A DNA stretch of 64,000 nucleotides from Seonamhaeicola maritimus (lineage in GTDB: Bacteria > Bacteroidota > Bacteroidia > Flavobacteriales > Flavobacteriaceae). The notes below the pieces were generated by a model. It did no database searches. It was not told where the DNA came from and saw only the letters and a list, made by a program, of their open reading frames with translations. The position numbers and the translations under genes were made by a program. Within the stretch, counting starts at the first letter, position 1. Each line of letters starts with the position of its first letter. The stretch lies in contig NZ_VRKQ01000008.1 of NCBI RefSeq assembly GCF_008056315.1, positions 124,001 through 188,000 on the forward strand, read 5' to 3'. Shown one piece after another: positions 24,400 to 33,165 of the stretch.

Positions 24400-25410
24400 A
24401 TGAAATACATTGTTTGCGAAAAACCAGGAGAATTTCTTTTACAGGAAAAAGAAGCACCAATTAGAAAAGAAGGAGAAGCTTTATTACAGATTAATAAAGT
24501 AGGGATATGTGGAACAGATTTACATGCCTATGCCGGTAATCAAGCATTTTTTACATATCCTAGAATTTTGGGTCATGAGTTGGCTTCCGAAGTTTTAGAA
24601 ATTGGAGAAAATGAAAGAGGTATTAAAGCTGGCGATAAGGTTGTGGTGATGCCATATGTAAGTTGTGGAGAGTGTATTGCTTGTAGGAATGGGAAAACTA
24701 ACTGTTGTACTAATATTACAGTTTTAGGTGTTCATGGTGATGGCGGTATGCAAGAACAAATTACGGTGCCAGCAGATATTTTATTACCTGCTAATAATTT
24801 AAGTAATGATGAAATGGCTATTGTTGAGCCCTTGGCAATCGGAGCTCATTCCATTAGAAGAGCAGATATTAAACCGGGAGAAATTGTTGCAGTTGTGGGC
24901 TGTGGGCCTATCGGGATTGGTATCATGAAACTGGCTCAAATTGCCGGTGCAAAGGTAATTGCCATTGATATGAATGAGCAACGTTTAGAATATGCTAAAG
25001 AAAAAATAGGTGTAGACTATATTGTGAAGGCGGGTGAGAATGCGGTTAATGAAGTGTCTGAAATCACTAATGGAGATTTATGTACAGCGGTATTTGATGC
25101 TTCAGGTAATAAATATGCTTTAGAATCTTGCCCTGATTATATGTCTCATGGTGGGCGCTTTGTGTTGGTTGGTTTATCAAAAGGTGAATTATCGTATACG
25201 CATCCAAAAGTACACGCTAAAGAAATGACTTTAATGTGTAGTAGAAATGCAACTACTGAAGATTTTGAGCATGTAATTAGCGTTTTAAATCAATTCCCAA
25301 CAGAGTCTTTTATTACGCACAATGTGCCATTTACAGAAATGATTGAGAATTTTGATAGCTGGTTAAAGCCAGAAACAGGTGTTATGAAAGCAACTGTAAA
25401 TTTTAATTAA
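24400..25410 (+). CDS. zinc-dependent alcohol dehydrogenase, L-galactonate/L-gulonate 5-dehydrogenase type
   Basis: 336 residues, medium-chain dehydrogenase. The catalytic zinc ligands are Cys37 (GICGTD) and His59-Glu60 (GHE). The structural zinc cysteines are Cys89, 92, 95 and 103 (CGECIACRNGKTNCC). The Rossmann motif is VVGCGPIGIG (about 165-175). The neighbours decide the substrate: altronate dehydratase and tagaturonate reductase follow in the operon, and enzymes of this subgroup (E. coli LgoD/YjjN type) oxidise L-galactonate at C5 to D-tagaturonate. L-gulonate or another aldonate is possible. It is the first gene of the operon under LacI operators. Confidence 0.82.
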   Translation: MKYIVCEKPGEFLLQEKEAPIRKEGEALLQINKVGICGTDLHAYAGNQAFFTYPRILGHELASEVLEIGENERGIKAGDKVVVMPYVSCGECIACRNGKTNCCTNITVLGVHGDGGMQEQITVPADILLPANNLSNDEMAIVEPLAIGAHSIRRADIKPGEIVAVVGCGPIGIGIMKLAQIAGAKVIAIDMNEQRLEYAKEKIGVDYIVKAGENAVNEVSEITNGDLCTAVFDASGNKYALESCPDYMSHGGRFVLVGLSKGELSYTHPKVHAKEMTLMCSRNATTEDFEHVISVLNQFPTESFITHNVPFTEMIENFDSWLKPETGVMKATVNFN

Positions 25411-25419
25411 AAAAGAGAA

Positions 25420-27072
25420 ATGTCAGAGAGTTACGTTCAAATAGACCCTAGAGACAATGTTGTTGTGGCTATCACACCTTTGAAGAAAGGTTTGACCACA
25501 TCGGTTGCAGGAAAAGAAGTTGTTTTAAAAGAAGACATTAAACAAAAACATAAATTTACTTTAAACGACTTTAGTGTTGGAGATCAAATTTATATGTACG
25601 GTGTGTTAATTGGTAAAGCCACAGAACCTATTCAAGAAGGTTGTGCAATAACAATTGATAACGTAAAACATGCTTCGGCTGAGTTTCAAGACACTAAAGA
25701 AGCGTATCACTGGTCTGCTCCAGATGTTTCAAATTTTGAAGACAGAACATTTAAAGGTTTTCATAGAAAAGATGGGAAAGTTGGAACCGCTAATTATTGG
25801 TTGGTGATTCCGTTAACCTTTTGTGAAAACAGGAATGTGGATGTTTTAGAAGGTGCGCTTTCTGAAAAGTTAGGTTATGAAACTAAAAAGGATTTTGCTG
25901 TAAATACAGATGCTTTAATTGAGCAATATAAATCAGGTGCTTCAAACGAAGCTATTTTAAATACACCTATTATCACAACCAAAGAGGAAATGACCAAAAA
26001 CAGAGTTTTTCCAAATGTTGATGGTATTAAGTTTTTAAAACATGATGGTGGTTGTGGAGGCACTAGAGAAGATGCTATTGTGTTGTGTAATTTATTAGCG
26101 GGGTATATTTCTAATCCTAATGTTGCTGGAGCAACAATATTTAGTTTAGGTTGCCAGAACGCACAAATAAGCATGTTGCAGGAGTCAATTAATGCTATTG
26201 ACCTTGAAAATACAAAGCCAGTTCATTTCTTAGAACAGCAAAAAAGTTCTAGTGAAAGACAACTTATAGAAGAAGCAGTAAAGCATACTTTTATAGGTTT
26301 AGCTGAAGCCAATAAATTAGAACGTAAACCGGCACATTTAAATAAGTTAGTACTTGGTTTAGAGTGTGGTGGTTCAGATGGATTCTCCGGGATTTCAGCA
26401 AACCCAGCTTTAGGGTATGCGTCAGATTTATTAGTTGGTCTAGGAGGTTCTCCGGTATTGGCAGAATTTCCAGAATTGAATGGCGTGGAGCAGGAATTAA
26501 TCAATAGATGTGAAACCGAGGAAGATGCCAAAAAATTCTCTGGATTAATGCGAGCTTATTCTGCTGCTGCAGTAGCGGTTGGGTCTGGGTTTGAAAATAA
26601 TCCTTCACCAGGAAATATTAAGGATGGTTTAATTACAGATGCTATGAAATCTGCAGGTGCTGCTAAAAAAGGAGGAACATCTCCGGTGGTAAAAGTTTTA
26701 GATTATACAGAGCAAGTAACCGAACCAGGTTTAAATTTATTATGTACACCAGGAAATGATGTAGAGTCAACTACAGGTTTGGTAGGTTCAGGTTGTAATG
26801 TTGTTGTGTTCACAACAGGATTAGGAACACCAACCGGAAATCCTGTGGCACCAGTTTTAAAAATGTCTAGTAACACCAATTTATATGAGCGCATGAATGA
26901 TATAATTGATATCAATGCGGGAACAGTAATTACTGGTGAAGACTCCATAGAATCTATGGGAGAAAAAATATTAGATCACATTATAAAAGTAGCAAGTGGC
27001 GAAGTGCCTTCTAAGGCAGTACTTCACGGAAATAACGATTTTATTCCTTGGAAAAGAGGAGTTTCATTATAA
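25420..27072 (+). CDS. uxaA: altronate dehydratase (UxaA family)
   Basis: 550 residues, the length of full UxaA proteins. An N-terminal SAF-like domain (about residues 1-100, ending near IDNVKHAS) is followed by the large galactarate/altronate dehydratase domain. Landmarks are FHRKDGKVGTANYW, LKHDGGCGG (about 205-213), GLECGGSDGFSGISANPALG and the cysteine-containing LLCTPGNDVESTTGLVGSG region. The reaction is D-altronate to 2-keto-3-deoxy-D-gluconate plus water, iron dependent. It lies 9 bases after the ADH gene and 16 before the reductase. Some UxaA-family members act on other aldonates such as L-fuconate, so the exact substrate depends on the pathway discussed in the findings. Confidence 0.9.
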   Translation: MSESYVQIDPRDNVVVAITPLKKGLTTSVAGKEVVLKEDIKQKHKFTLNDFSVGDQIYMYGVLIGKATEPIQEGCAITIDNVKHASAEFQDTKEAYHWSAPDVSNFEDRTFKGFHRKDGKVGTANYWLVIPLTFCENRNVDVLEGALSEKLGYETKKDFAVNTDALIEQYKSGASNEAILNTPIITTKEEMTKNRVFPNVDGIKFLKHDGGCGGTREDAIVLCNLLAGYISNPNVAGATIFSLGCQNAQISMLQESINAIDLENTKPVHFLEQQKSSSERQLIEEAVKHTFIGLAEANKLERKPAHLNKLVLGLECGGSDGFSGISANPALGYASDLLVGLGGSPVLAEFPELNGVEQELINRCETEEDAKKFSGLMRAYSAAAVAVGSGFENNPSPGNIKDGLITDAMKSAGAAKKGGTSPVVKVLDYTEQVTEPGLNLLCTPGNDVESTTGLVGSGCNVVVFTTGLGTPTGNPVAPVLKMSSNTNLYERMNDIIDINAGTVITGEDSIESMGEKILDHIIKVASGEVPSKAVLHGNNDFIPWKRGVSL

Positions 27073-27088
27073 AAAATAAAAGAAAAGA

Positions 27089-28516
27089 ATGGATTCATTA
27101 AATAGAAATACAGCATCTGTAAATACATATACTGAGAGAATAGTTCAATTTGGAGAAGGAAACTTTTTAAGAGCTTTTGCCAATTGGATGATTCATGAAA
27201 TGAACAAAAATGCTGAATTTGATGCTGGTGTAGTTGCTGTCCAACCTATTGACCAAGGATTAATAAAGATGTTGAACGATCAAGATGGTTTGTACACACT
27301 TTATCTTAACGGAATTAAAAATGGCGAGGCCATTAGTGAACATGAAATCATCGATTGTATTCAAAGAGGAATCAATCCTTATGAAAATCCTTCAGACTAT
27401 TTAGCAATTGGTGAAAACCCAGATCTTCGTTTTGTGATTTCAAATACTACGGAAGCTGGCATAGCTTATAATGCTGATGATAAATTAGAAGATGCGCCAC
27501 AATCAAGTTTCCCTGGGAAATTAACAGCACTTTTATACAAGCGTTTTCAAACCTTTGGAGGTGCTTCAGATAAAGGAATGATTGTTATTCCTTGTGAGCT
27601 AATTGATAGAAATGGAGATAACCTTAAAAGAATCATTCTTCAATATGCAGCTGATTGGAATTTAGGTGATGAATTTGTAGAGTGGATTGAGCAAGACAAT
27701 ATCTTCTGTAACACTTTAGTAGATAGAATTGTTCCGGGTTACCCAAGAGATAAAATGGATAGGATTACTAAGGAACTAGGCTATAAAGATAACTTAGTTG
27801 TTGAAGGAGAGCAGTTTCATTTATGGGTGATTGAAGGACCAGAAGCGGTGAAAGAAGAAATTCCTGCTGAAACTTGTGGATTGAATATTGTATTTACTGA
27901 TAATATGGAGCCTTACAGAACCCGTAAGGTTAGAATTTTGAATGGTGCACATACATCATTAGTTCCTGTTGGATATTTATACGGCATTGATAAAGTACGT
28001 GAGTCTCTAGAAGATAAGGTTGTTGGCGGATTCTTAAAAGATGCCATTTTTGAGGAGATTTGTCCAACCTTAGACTTGCCAGATGATGAGCTAAAACAGT
28101 TTTCAAATGATGTTTTAGATAGGTTTAGAAATCCATATTTAGAGCATGCTTTAATTAGTATTTCATTGAATTCAACTTCAAAATATAAAACAAGAGTATT
28201 GCCTTCAGTTTTAGAATATATCAAAAGAAAAGGAGAATTGCCACAACGTTTATTATTCTCATTAGCAGCATTGATTGCTTTTTATAGAGGTGAAAGAAAC
28301 GGAGAAGAAATTCCTTTAAAAGATGATCAGTCTGCTTTAGATTTCTTTAAAACGCAATGGGCAACCGGAAATATTTCTTCTGTTGCAAAAGCAACATTAG
28401 AAAACACTGATTTCTGGGGTACTGACTTAACTCAATATGATGGCCTTTTGGAGGTTGTAACCAAAAACTTGGAAAATATAGTCAATAACGGTATGCAAGT
28501 AGCATTGAAATCTTAA
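27089..28516 (+). CDS. uxaB: tagaturonate reductase (UxaB-like, mannitol dehydrogenase family)
   Basis: 475 residues of the polyol-specific long-chain dehydrogenase family. The N-terminal nucleotide-binding part starts VQFGEGNFLRAFANWMIHEMN. The mid-protein motif DRIVPGYPRD and the C-terminal domain opening RKVRILNGAHTSLVPVGYL carry the conserved Lys-x4-Asn-x2-His pattern. UxaB reduces D-tagaturonate to D-altronate. With ADH and UxaA it completes an L-galactonate to tagaturonate to altronate to KDG sequence in three adjacent genes. Fructuronate reductase or mannitol dehydrogenase are the alternatives, made less likely by the context. Confidence 0.88.
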   Translation: MDSLNRNTASVNTYTERIVQFGEGNFLRAFANWMIHEMNKNAEFDAGVVAVQPIDQGLIKMLNDQDGLYTLYLNGIKNGEAISEHEIIDCIQRGINPYENPSDYLAIGENPDLRFVISNTTEAGIAYNADDKLEDAPQSSFPGKLTALLYKRFQTFGGASDKGMIVIPCELIDRNGDNLKRIILQYAADWNLGDEFVEWIEQDNIFCNTLVDRIVPGYPRDKMDRITKELGYKDNLVVEGEQFHLWVIEGPEAVKEEIPAETCGLNIVFTDNMEPYRTRKVRILNGAHTSLVPVGYLYGIDKVRESLEDKVVGGFLKDAIFEEICPTLDLPDDELKQFSNDVLDRFRNPYLEHALISISLNSTSKYKTRVLPSVLEYIKRKGELPQRLLFSLAALIAFYRGERNGEEIPLKDDQSALDFFKTQWATGNISSVAKATLENTDFWGTDLTQYDGLLEVVTKNLENIVNNGMQVALKS

Positions 28517-28560
28517 TTCGTTTATATTAAATGAATAAGGAATCAATTAAATCATAAAAC

Positions 28561-30096
28561 ATGAAAACTTCAATTTTAAAACTATCAGCTTACTTATTGC
28601 TAATTACAACTTTTAGTTGTATTCAAAATGCAAATAAAGAAACTGCTGAAGTCGTCAAGGTTGAAGCGCCAAAATTTACCGAAGATTGGGAATCTTTAGG
28701 TAAGCACAATGAATCTCCAGAATGGTTTAAGGATGCAAAATTGGGAATATATTTCCATTGGGGATTATATTCTGTACCAGCTTTTGGAAATGAGTGGTAC
28801 CCGCGCTGGATGCATTTTGAGGATAATAAATTTTATAAGCATCATGTTGAAAATTATGGGCACCCTTCAGAGTTTGGCTACCATGATTTTGCGCCTATGT
28901 TTAAAGCTGAAAAATTTGATCCGGATGCATGGGCAAAACTATTTAAGGATGCCGGAGCTCAGTTTGCGGGACCTGTGGCAGAACACCATGATGGATATGC
29001 CATGTGGGATAGTGAAATTACGCCTTGGAATACCATGGATACGGGGCCAAAACGAGATATTACTGGCGATTTGGAAAAGGCTATTAAAGGTAATGGGCTG
29101 AAATTTATTACCGCCTTTCACCATGCTAAAAATTTACAGCGTGCCACAGAATTAGGGCAAGATGTTAGAATAAGTCATTTTCCGAATTTTGAAGGCATGC
29201 CGCCAACATCTGATGATCCAAAGCTTCAATTAATGTATGGAAACATGGAGCATGAAAAATGGTATAAAGATGTTTGGTTAGGAAAAATGAAAGAGGTGAT
29301 TGATAATTATCACCCTGATATTATTTGGTTTGATTACGTTTTAGGAGATATCCCAGAAGTGTACAGAAAAGAATTTGCTGCATATTATTTAAATGAGGCA
29401 GCAAAAAAAGATCAAGAAGCGGTGATTGTTAGAAAGCAACATGATATGCCTCTCAACATGAGTGTTGAAGATTTAGAACAATCTAGAAAGAATAAAATAG
29501 GCACTAAAACATGGATGACAGATGCTACGATAAGTAATGGTAGCTGGTGTTATACTAAAGATTTAGGGGTGAAAGAATCGGCCGATGTTTTACACATGCT
29601 AATAGATATAGTTAGTAAAAATGGCGTGCTATTACTAAATGTTTCACCAAAGGCAGATGGTACAATTCCTGAAAATCAAACAGCAAGTTTGTTGGAAATG
29701 GGTCAATGGCTTAAAAGCTACGGAGAAGCCATTTACGGTACAGAGGCGTGGTATACATTTGGAGAAGGACCTACAAAAGAACCAGATGGACATTATAAAA
29801 ATCATCAGGCATTTCATAAATTAAAATATTCAAATAAAGATATTAGGTATACCACCAAAGACTATAATATTTATGCCATTGTTATGGGTGAAGTGGAAGC
29901 AAATAAAGAATTGTTATTAGAATCTTTTGCAAAAGAAAATGTATTAGATATGACATCAATTGAGAAGGTTGAGTTTATGGGTAGTGGTGAAGCCATCGAA
30001 TGGTCACTTTCCGAAGAAAAAGGACTTTCAATTAAAGCTCCTTCTAAGCCTGTAGAAGAAATGGCAACAGTTATTAAAATTACAATTTCACAATAG
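28561..30096 (+). CDS. GH29 alpha-L-fucosidase, lipoprotein
   Basis: 511 residues. Lipobox TTFSC (Cys 20). The GH29 barrel is clear: WFKDAKLGIYFHWGLYSVPAFGNEWY, then AEHHDGYAMWDS, and the catalytic nucleophile region DIIWFDY (Asp258). A beta-sandwich follows after about residue 390. GH29 enzymes release alpha-L-fucose with retention; several also accept alpha-L-galactosides, since the sugars differ only at C6. It is encoded between tagaturonate reductase and the lactonase, so the sugar it releases is probably the one oxidised by the neighbours. It starts 44 bases after the reductase stop, probably the same operon. Confidence 0.93.
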   Translation: MKTSILKLSAYLLLITTFSCIQNANKETAEVVKVEAPKFTEDWESLGKHNESPEWFKDAKLGIYFHWGLYSVPAFGNEWYPRWMHFEDNKFYKHHVENYGHPSEFGYHDFAPMFKAEKFDPDAWAKLFKDAGAQFAGPVAEHHDGYAMWDSEITPWNTMDTGPKRDITGDLEKAIKGNGLKFITAFHHAKNLQRATELGQDVRISHFPNFEGMPPTSDDPKLQLMYGNMEHEKWYKDVWLGKMKEVIDNYHPDIIWFDYVLGDIPEVYRKEFAAYYLNEAAKKDQEAVIVRKQHDMPLNMSVEDLEQSRKNKIGTKTWMTDATISNGSWCYTKDLGVKESADVLHMLIDIVSKNGVLLLNVSPKADGTIPENQTASLLEMGQWLKSYGEAIYGTEAWYTFGEGPTKEPDGHYKNHQAFHKLKYSNKDIRYTTKDYNIYAIVMGEVEANKELLLESFAKENVLDMTSIEKVEFMGSGEAIEWSLSEEKGLSIKAPSKPVEEMATVIKITISQ

Positions 30097-30100
30097 ATAA

Positions 30101-30931
30101 ATGATAATAGATTCGCATCAGCATTTCTGGAATTACGAACCCAAAAAGCATGAATGGATAGATGATTCAATGAAAGTGATTCGTCGTGACTTTTTACCAG
30201 AAGAATTACAAAAATTATATAAGGAAAATAGTATTGATGGTTGTGTAGCGGTACAAGCGGATCAAACTTTAAGAGAAACAAACTTCTTAATTCAACTTTC
30301 TGAAGATTATGATTTCATAAAAGGTATTGTTGGATGGGTAGATTTAAGAAGTAATGCGGTTGAACAAGACTTGGAAAGATATACACATTTTAAAAGTGTA
30401 AAAGGCTTTAGACATGTTGTTCAAGGTGAGCCAGACCCTAATTTTGTGCTAAGACCAGATTTCACAAAGGGAATTTTTGCTTTACACAAATACAATTTCA
30501 CATACGATATTTTGGTTTTTCCACATCAATTAGGCTCAGTTTTAGAATTGGTGAGTCTTTTTGGTAATCAAAAATTTGTAATTGATCACATTGCTAAACC
30601 TTATATAAAAGATGGTTTTTTTGATGGTTGGGCACTCTTAATGAAAGAGATTGCTAAACACGAAAATGTGTATTGCAAGATGTCGGGAATGATAACTGAG
30701 GCGGACTTTAATACTTGGGCACCTGAACAGATTCATCCTTATATGGATGTGGTTTTGGAAGCTTTTGGGCCAGAAAGAGTGATGTTTGGTTCAGATTGGC
30801 CAGTATGTTTGGTTGCTGGAAATTATGGGCAAGTTAAAGGATTGGTAACAGATTTCATTTCAAAACTTTCTCCGGATGAACAAGCTGTCATTATGGGAAA
30901 GAACGCTGTTGATTTTTACAATTTAAAATAA
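30101..30931 (+). CDS. amidohydrolase-family L-fucono/L-galactono-1,5-lactonase
   Basis: 276 residues, a small amidohydrolase (TIM-barrel) of the COG3618 type. The N-terminal metal motif is DSHQHFW (His6, His8). VQADQTLRETNFL, GFRHVVQGEPD and the late metal Asp in MFGSDWPVC are all present. Characterised relatives hydrolyse L-fucono-1,5-lactone and L-galactono-lactone, the products of the dehydrogenase encoded next. It follows the fucosidase after 4 bases and precedes the SDR gene by 17. Family call firm; lactone identity inferred. Confidence 0.88.
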   Translation: MIIDSHQHFWNYEPKKHEWIDDSMKVIRRDFLPEELQKLYKENSIDGCVAVQADQTLRETNFLIQLSEDYDFIKGIVGWVDLRSNAVEQDLERYTHFKSVKGFRHVVQGEPDPNFVLRPDFTKGIFALHKYNFTYDILVFPHQLGSVLELVSLFGNQKFVIDHIAKPYIKDGFFDGWALLMKEIAKHENVYCKMSGMITEADFNTWAPEQIHPYMDVVLEAFGPERVMFGSDWPVCLVAGNYGQVKGLVTDFISKLSPDEQAVIMGKNAVDFYNLK

Positions 30932-30948
30932 TTAATAAAATATAAATA

Positions 30949-31740
30949 ATGGATTTAGGACTTAAAGGAAAGGTTGTTGTAGTAACTGGTTCAGCAGGAA
31001 TTAAAGGGAGTATAGGTGAAACTATAGTGCAACGTTTAGCTGATGAAGGAGCAATTCCTGTCATTGTAGATAGAAATGTGAGAGGCTCTGGATATGCTGA
31101 TGAGTTACAAAGCAAAGGTGTTGATTCAATTTTTATTCAAACAGATTTATCGGATTATAAGCAGGTTGAAGCTGCTGCGAAAGTAATTGAAGAAAAGTAT
31201 GGTAGAGTAGATGCTTTAATTAATAATGTTGGTGTAAATGACGGTGCAGGATTGGATGCTTCTATGGATGACTTTATGTATTCTTTAAAGTTGAATATGG
31301 TAAGCTTTTTTGCGATGACCAAATTTTGCTTACCAATGATTAAAAAAGTAAAAGGAAATATTTTAAATATTGGTTCTAAAGTGGCTCTAACTGGTCAAGG
31401 AGGAACGTCTGGTTATGCAGCTTCTAAAGGCGGTGTTTTAGGATTGACAAGAGAATGGGCAGTAGATTTAATAAAGGATGGGATTCGTTCCAACGCCATC
31501 ATTATAGCAGAAAGTTGGACACCTGCCTATGACAATTGGATTAAAACTCTAGAAGATGGTGAAGAAAAGTTAAAGTCTATTGTTAAAAAGATTCCTTTAG
31601 AGAACAGAATGACAACACCTGTGGAAATTGCAGATCAATGTTTGTTTGCTATTTCAGAGAAGTCTTCTCATACAACAGGTCAATTCATAACTGTTGATGG
31701 TGGCTATGTGCATTTAGATAGATCTTTATTAACTGAATAA
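30949..31740 (+). CDS. short-chain dehydrogenase, L-fucose dehydrogenase type
   Basis: 263 residues, classical SDR. The nucleotide motif is a TG-containing glycine-rich loop with a small insertion (TGSAGIKGSIG, 13-23). NNVG follows at 92-95, and the catalytic residues are Ser143, Tyr156 and Lys160 (IGSKVALTGQGGTSGYAASK). The C-terminus (VDGGYVHLDRSL) resembles characterised L-fucose dehydrogenases. The reaction would be L-fucose or L-galactose to the 1,5-lactone with NAD(P). It is the last gene before a terminator. KduD-type activity is an alternative because kduI is in the region, but the sequence fits fucose dehydrogenase better. Confidence 0.83.
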   Translation: MDLGLKGKVVVVTGSAGIKGSIGETIVQRLADEGAIPVIVDRNVRGSGYADELQSKGVDSIFIQTDLSDYKQVEAAAKVIEEKYGRVDALINNVGVNDGAGLDASMDDFMYSLKLNMVSFFAMTKFCLPMIKKVKGNILNIGSKVALTGQGGTSGYAASKGGVLGLTREWAVDLIKDGIRSNAIIIAESWTPAYDNWIKTLEDGEEKLKSIVKKIPLENRMTTPVEIADQCLFAISEKSSHTTGQFITVDGGYVHLDRSLLTE

Positions 31741-31748
31741 AACATTTG

Positions 31749-31797
31749 TTGTCTAATAAAAGACAAAGAAGCCGAAGAAACTCTTTTGGCTTTTTTA
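31749..31797 (+). terminator. tandem hairpins ending the ADH-SDR operon
   Basis: A short stem (TTGTCT 31749-31754 with AGACAA 31761-31766) is followed by a second hairpin (AAGCC near 31769 with GGCTT near 31788) and a T run. It separates the catabolic operon from the permease-mutarotase pair. Confidence 0.65.
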
Positions 31798-31833
31798 TTT
31801 TGCAGTACTAACTAATACCAATTTAAAAAGATT

Positions 31834-33165
31834 ATGAATAAGCTAAAAAATATTCCAGTTGTAAGGAAGGAATTGTTGTTTCCTTTTATAATAATTACAT
31901 CACTATTTGCATTATGGGGAATTGCAAATGATTTAACAAACCCAATGGTTTCTGCCTTTAAAAAGGTTATGCCAGAATTGTCAAATGTTCAGGCTTCATT
32001 GGTACAGTTTGCATTTTATTTCGGATACTTTTTTATGGCTTTACCAGCGGCTCTTTTCATTAGAAAGTATAGTTATAAATCTGGTATTATCTTAGGGTTG
32101 AGTTTATATGCTATTGGAGCTTTTTTGTTTTATCCGGCAGCTGCAAATGAACAATTTAATTATTTCTTGATTTCCCTATGGGTTATTACTTGTGGTTTAG
32201 CGTTTTTAGAAACAACCTCAAATCCACTAATTTTGATAATGGGAGATAAGGAAACGGCAACGCAACGATTAAATTTAGCCCAAGCCTTTAACCCAATAGG
32301 GTCGTTAACAGGAATGATAATTGCCCAAGTATTTGTTATAGGAGCTTTAAGGTCAGATGATTATACAACTGAGGCATATGCAGCATTAACTTCGGAAGAA
32401 TTAGCTGTTATTAGAGAAAATGATTTAGGAGTTATCAGTGTGCCTTACATTGCTTTAGGAGTATTAGTTTTAATAATTATGGCTATTATAATTGCTACTA
32501 AAATGCCTAAGACGGCAGATGAAGATAAGATGACTTTATCTGAATCTTTCAGTAAATTAAAAGCTAATAAAAATTATTTACAAGGGGTATTAAGTCAAGC
32601 GTTTTACGTAGGTGCTCAAATTATGTGTTGGACATATATCTTCCAGTATGTAGATAACTTAAATGAAACCAATGGAACGGACTATACAGCTACTTATTTC
32701 AATATAGCTGCTATGATTTCATTCTTAACAGGACGTTGGATTGGTACGGCTTTGATGAAAAAAGTAAACCCATCAAGACTTTTAATGTTGTTTGGAATAG
32801 GCGGTGTTGTAATGTGTGTTGGTGCTATTTTCCTTCCAGGAATGGTAGGTCTACTTTCGTTAGTTGGAATTTCCGTGTTTATGTCGATTATGTTCCCAAC
32901 TATTTATGGTATTGCTCTTAAAGATATGGGAGATGAAGCTAAAATTGGTTCTGCAGGTTTAGTAATGGCAATTGTTGGAGGAGCTTTAATGCCGGTTGCT
33001 CAAGGAGCAATATTAGATTGGGGAGGTGATGGCTTTTCAGATGTTCAAGTTTTAGGTTTTATTCCAGAAGTTAATTTTTCATTCATTTTACCATTAATAT
33101 GTTTAGCGGTGGTAGCTTTTTATGGCTATAGCAGTTTTAAAAGAAATTTAAAAAGTCAAAGTTAA
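31834..33165 (+). CDS. fucP: L-fucose:H+ symporter family permease (FucP, copy 2)
   Basis: 443 residues, 12 predicted helices. It carries the same family signatures as copy 1 (FALWGIANDLTNPM; ETTSNPLILIMG; GAQIMCWTYIFQY) but a longer loop near residues 265-285. The link to L-fucose or L-galactose rests on context: an adjacent mutarotase plus fucosidase, dehydrogenase and lactonase genes upstream. The stop shares its last base with the start of the mutarotase gene (TAATG), showing translational coupling. It would import the sugar released by the GH29 lipoprotein in the periplasm. Confidence 0.9.
   Translation: MNKLKNIPVVRKELLFPFIIITSLFALWGIANDLTNPMVSAFKKVMPELSNVQASLVQFAFYFGYFFMALPAALFIRKYSYKSGIILGLSLYAIGAFLFYPAAANEQFNYFLISLWVITCGLAFLETTSNPLILIMGDKETATQRLNLAQAFNPIGSLTGMIIAQVFVIGALRSDDYTTEAYAALTSEELAVIRENDLGVISVPYIALGVLVLIIMAIIIATKMPKTADEDKMTLSESFSKLKANKNYLQGVLSQAFYVGAQIMCWTYIFQYVDNLNETNGTDYTATYFNIAAMISFLTGRWIGTALMKKVNPSRLLMLFGIGGVVMCVGAIFLPGMVGLLSLVGISVFMSIMFPTIYGIALKDMGDEAKIGSAGLVMAIVGGALMPVAQGAILDWGGDGFSDVQVLGFIPEVNFSFILPLICLAVVAFYGYSSFKRNLKSQS

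Noticed and set aside
25875-26948. Several long antisense frames inside uxaA
   Set aside because: They lie fully within a well-recognised enzyme gene in another frame and have Ser/Pro/Leu-rich compositions typical of shadow frames.
28709-29101. 130-codon frame inside the GH29 gene
   Set aside because: It is a +1-frame shadow of the fucosidase; the fucosidase frame carries all the conserved motifs.
29871-30281. 136-codon leftward frame across the GH29/lactonase junction
   Set aside because: It overlaps two strongly supported genes on the other strand and shows no family motif.
30949-31740. SDR gene as kduD
   Set aside because: kduI is in the same region, but the C-terminal VHLDRSL and the lactonase/fucosidase neighbours fit an L-fucose-type dehydrogenase better.
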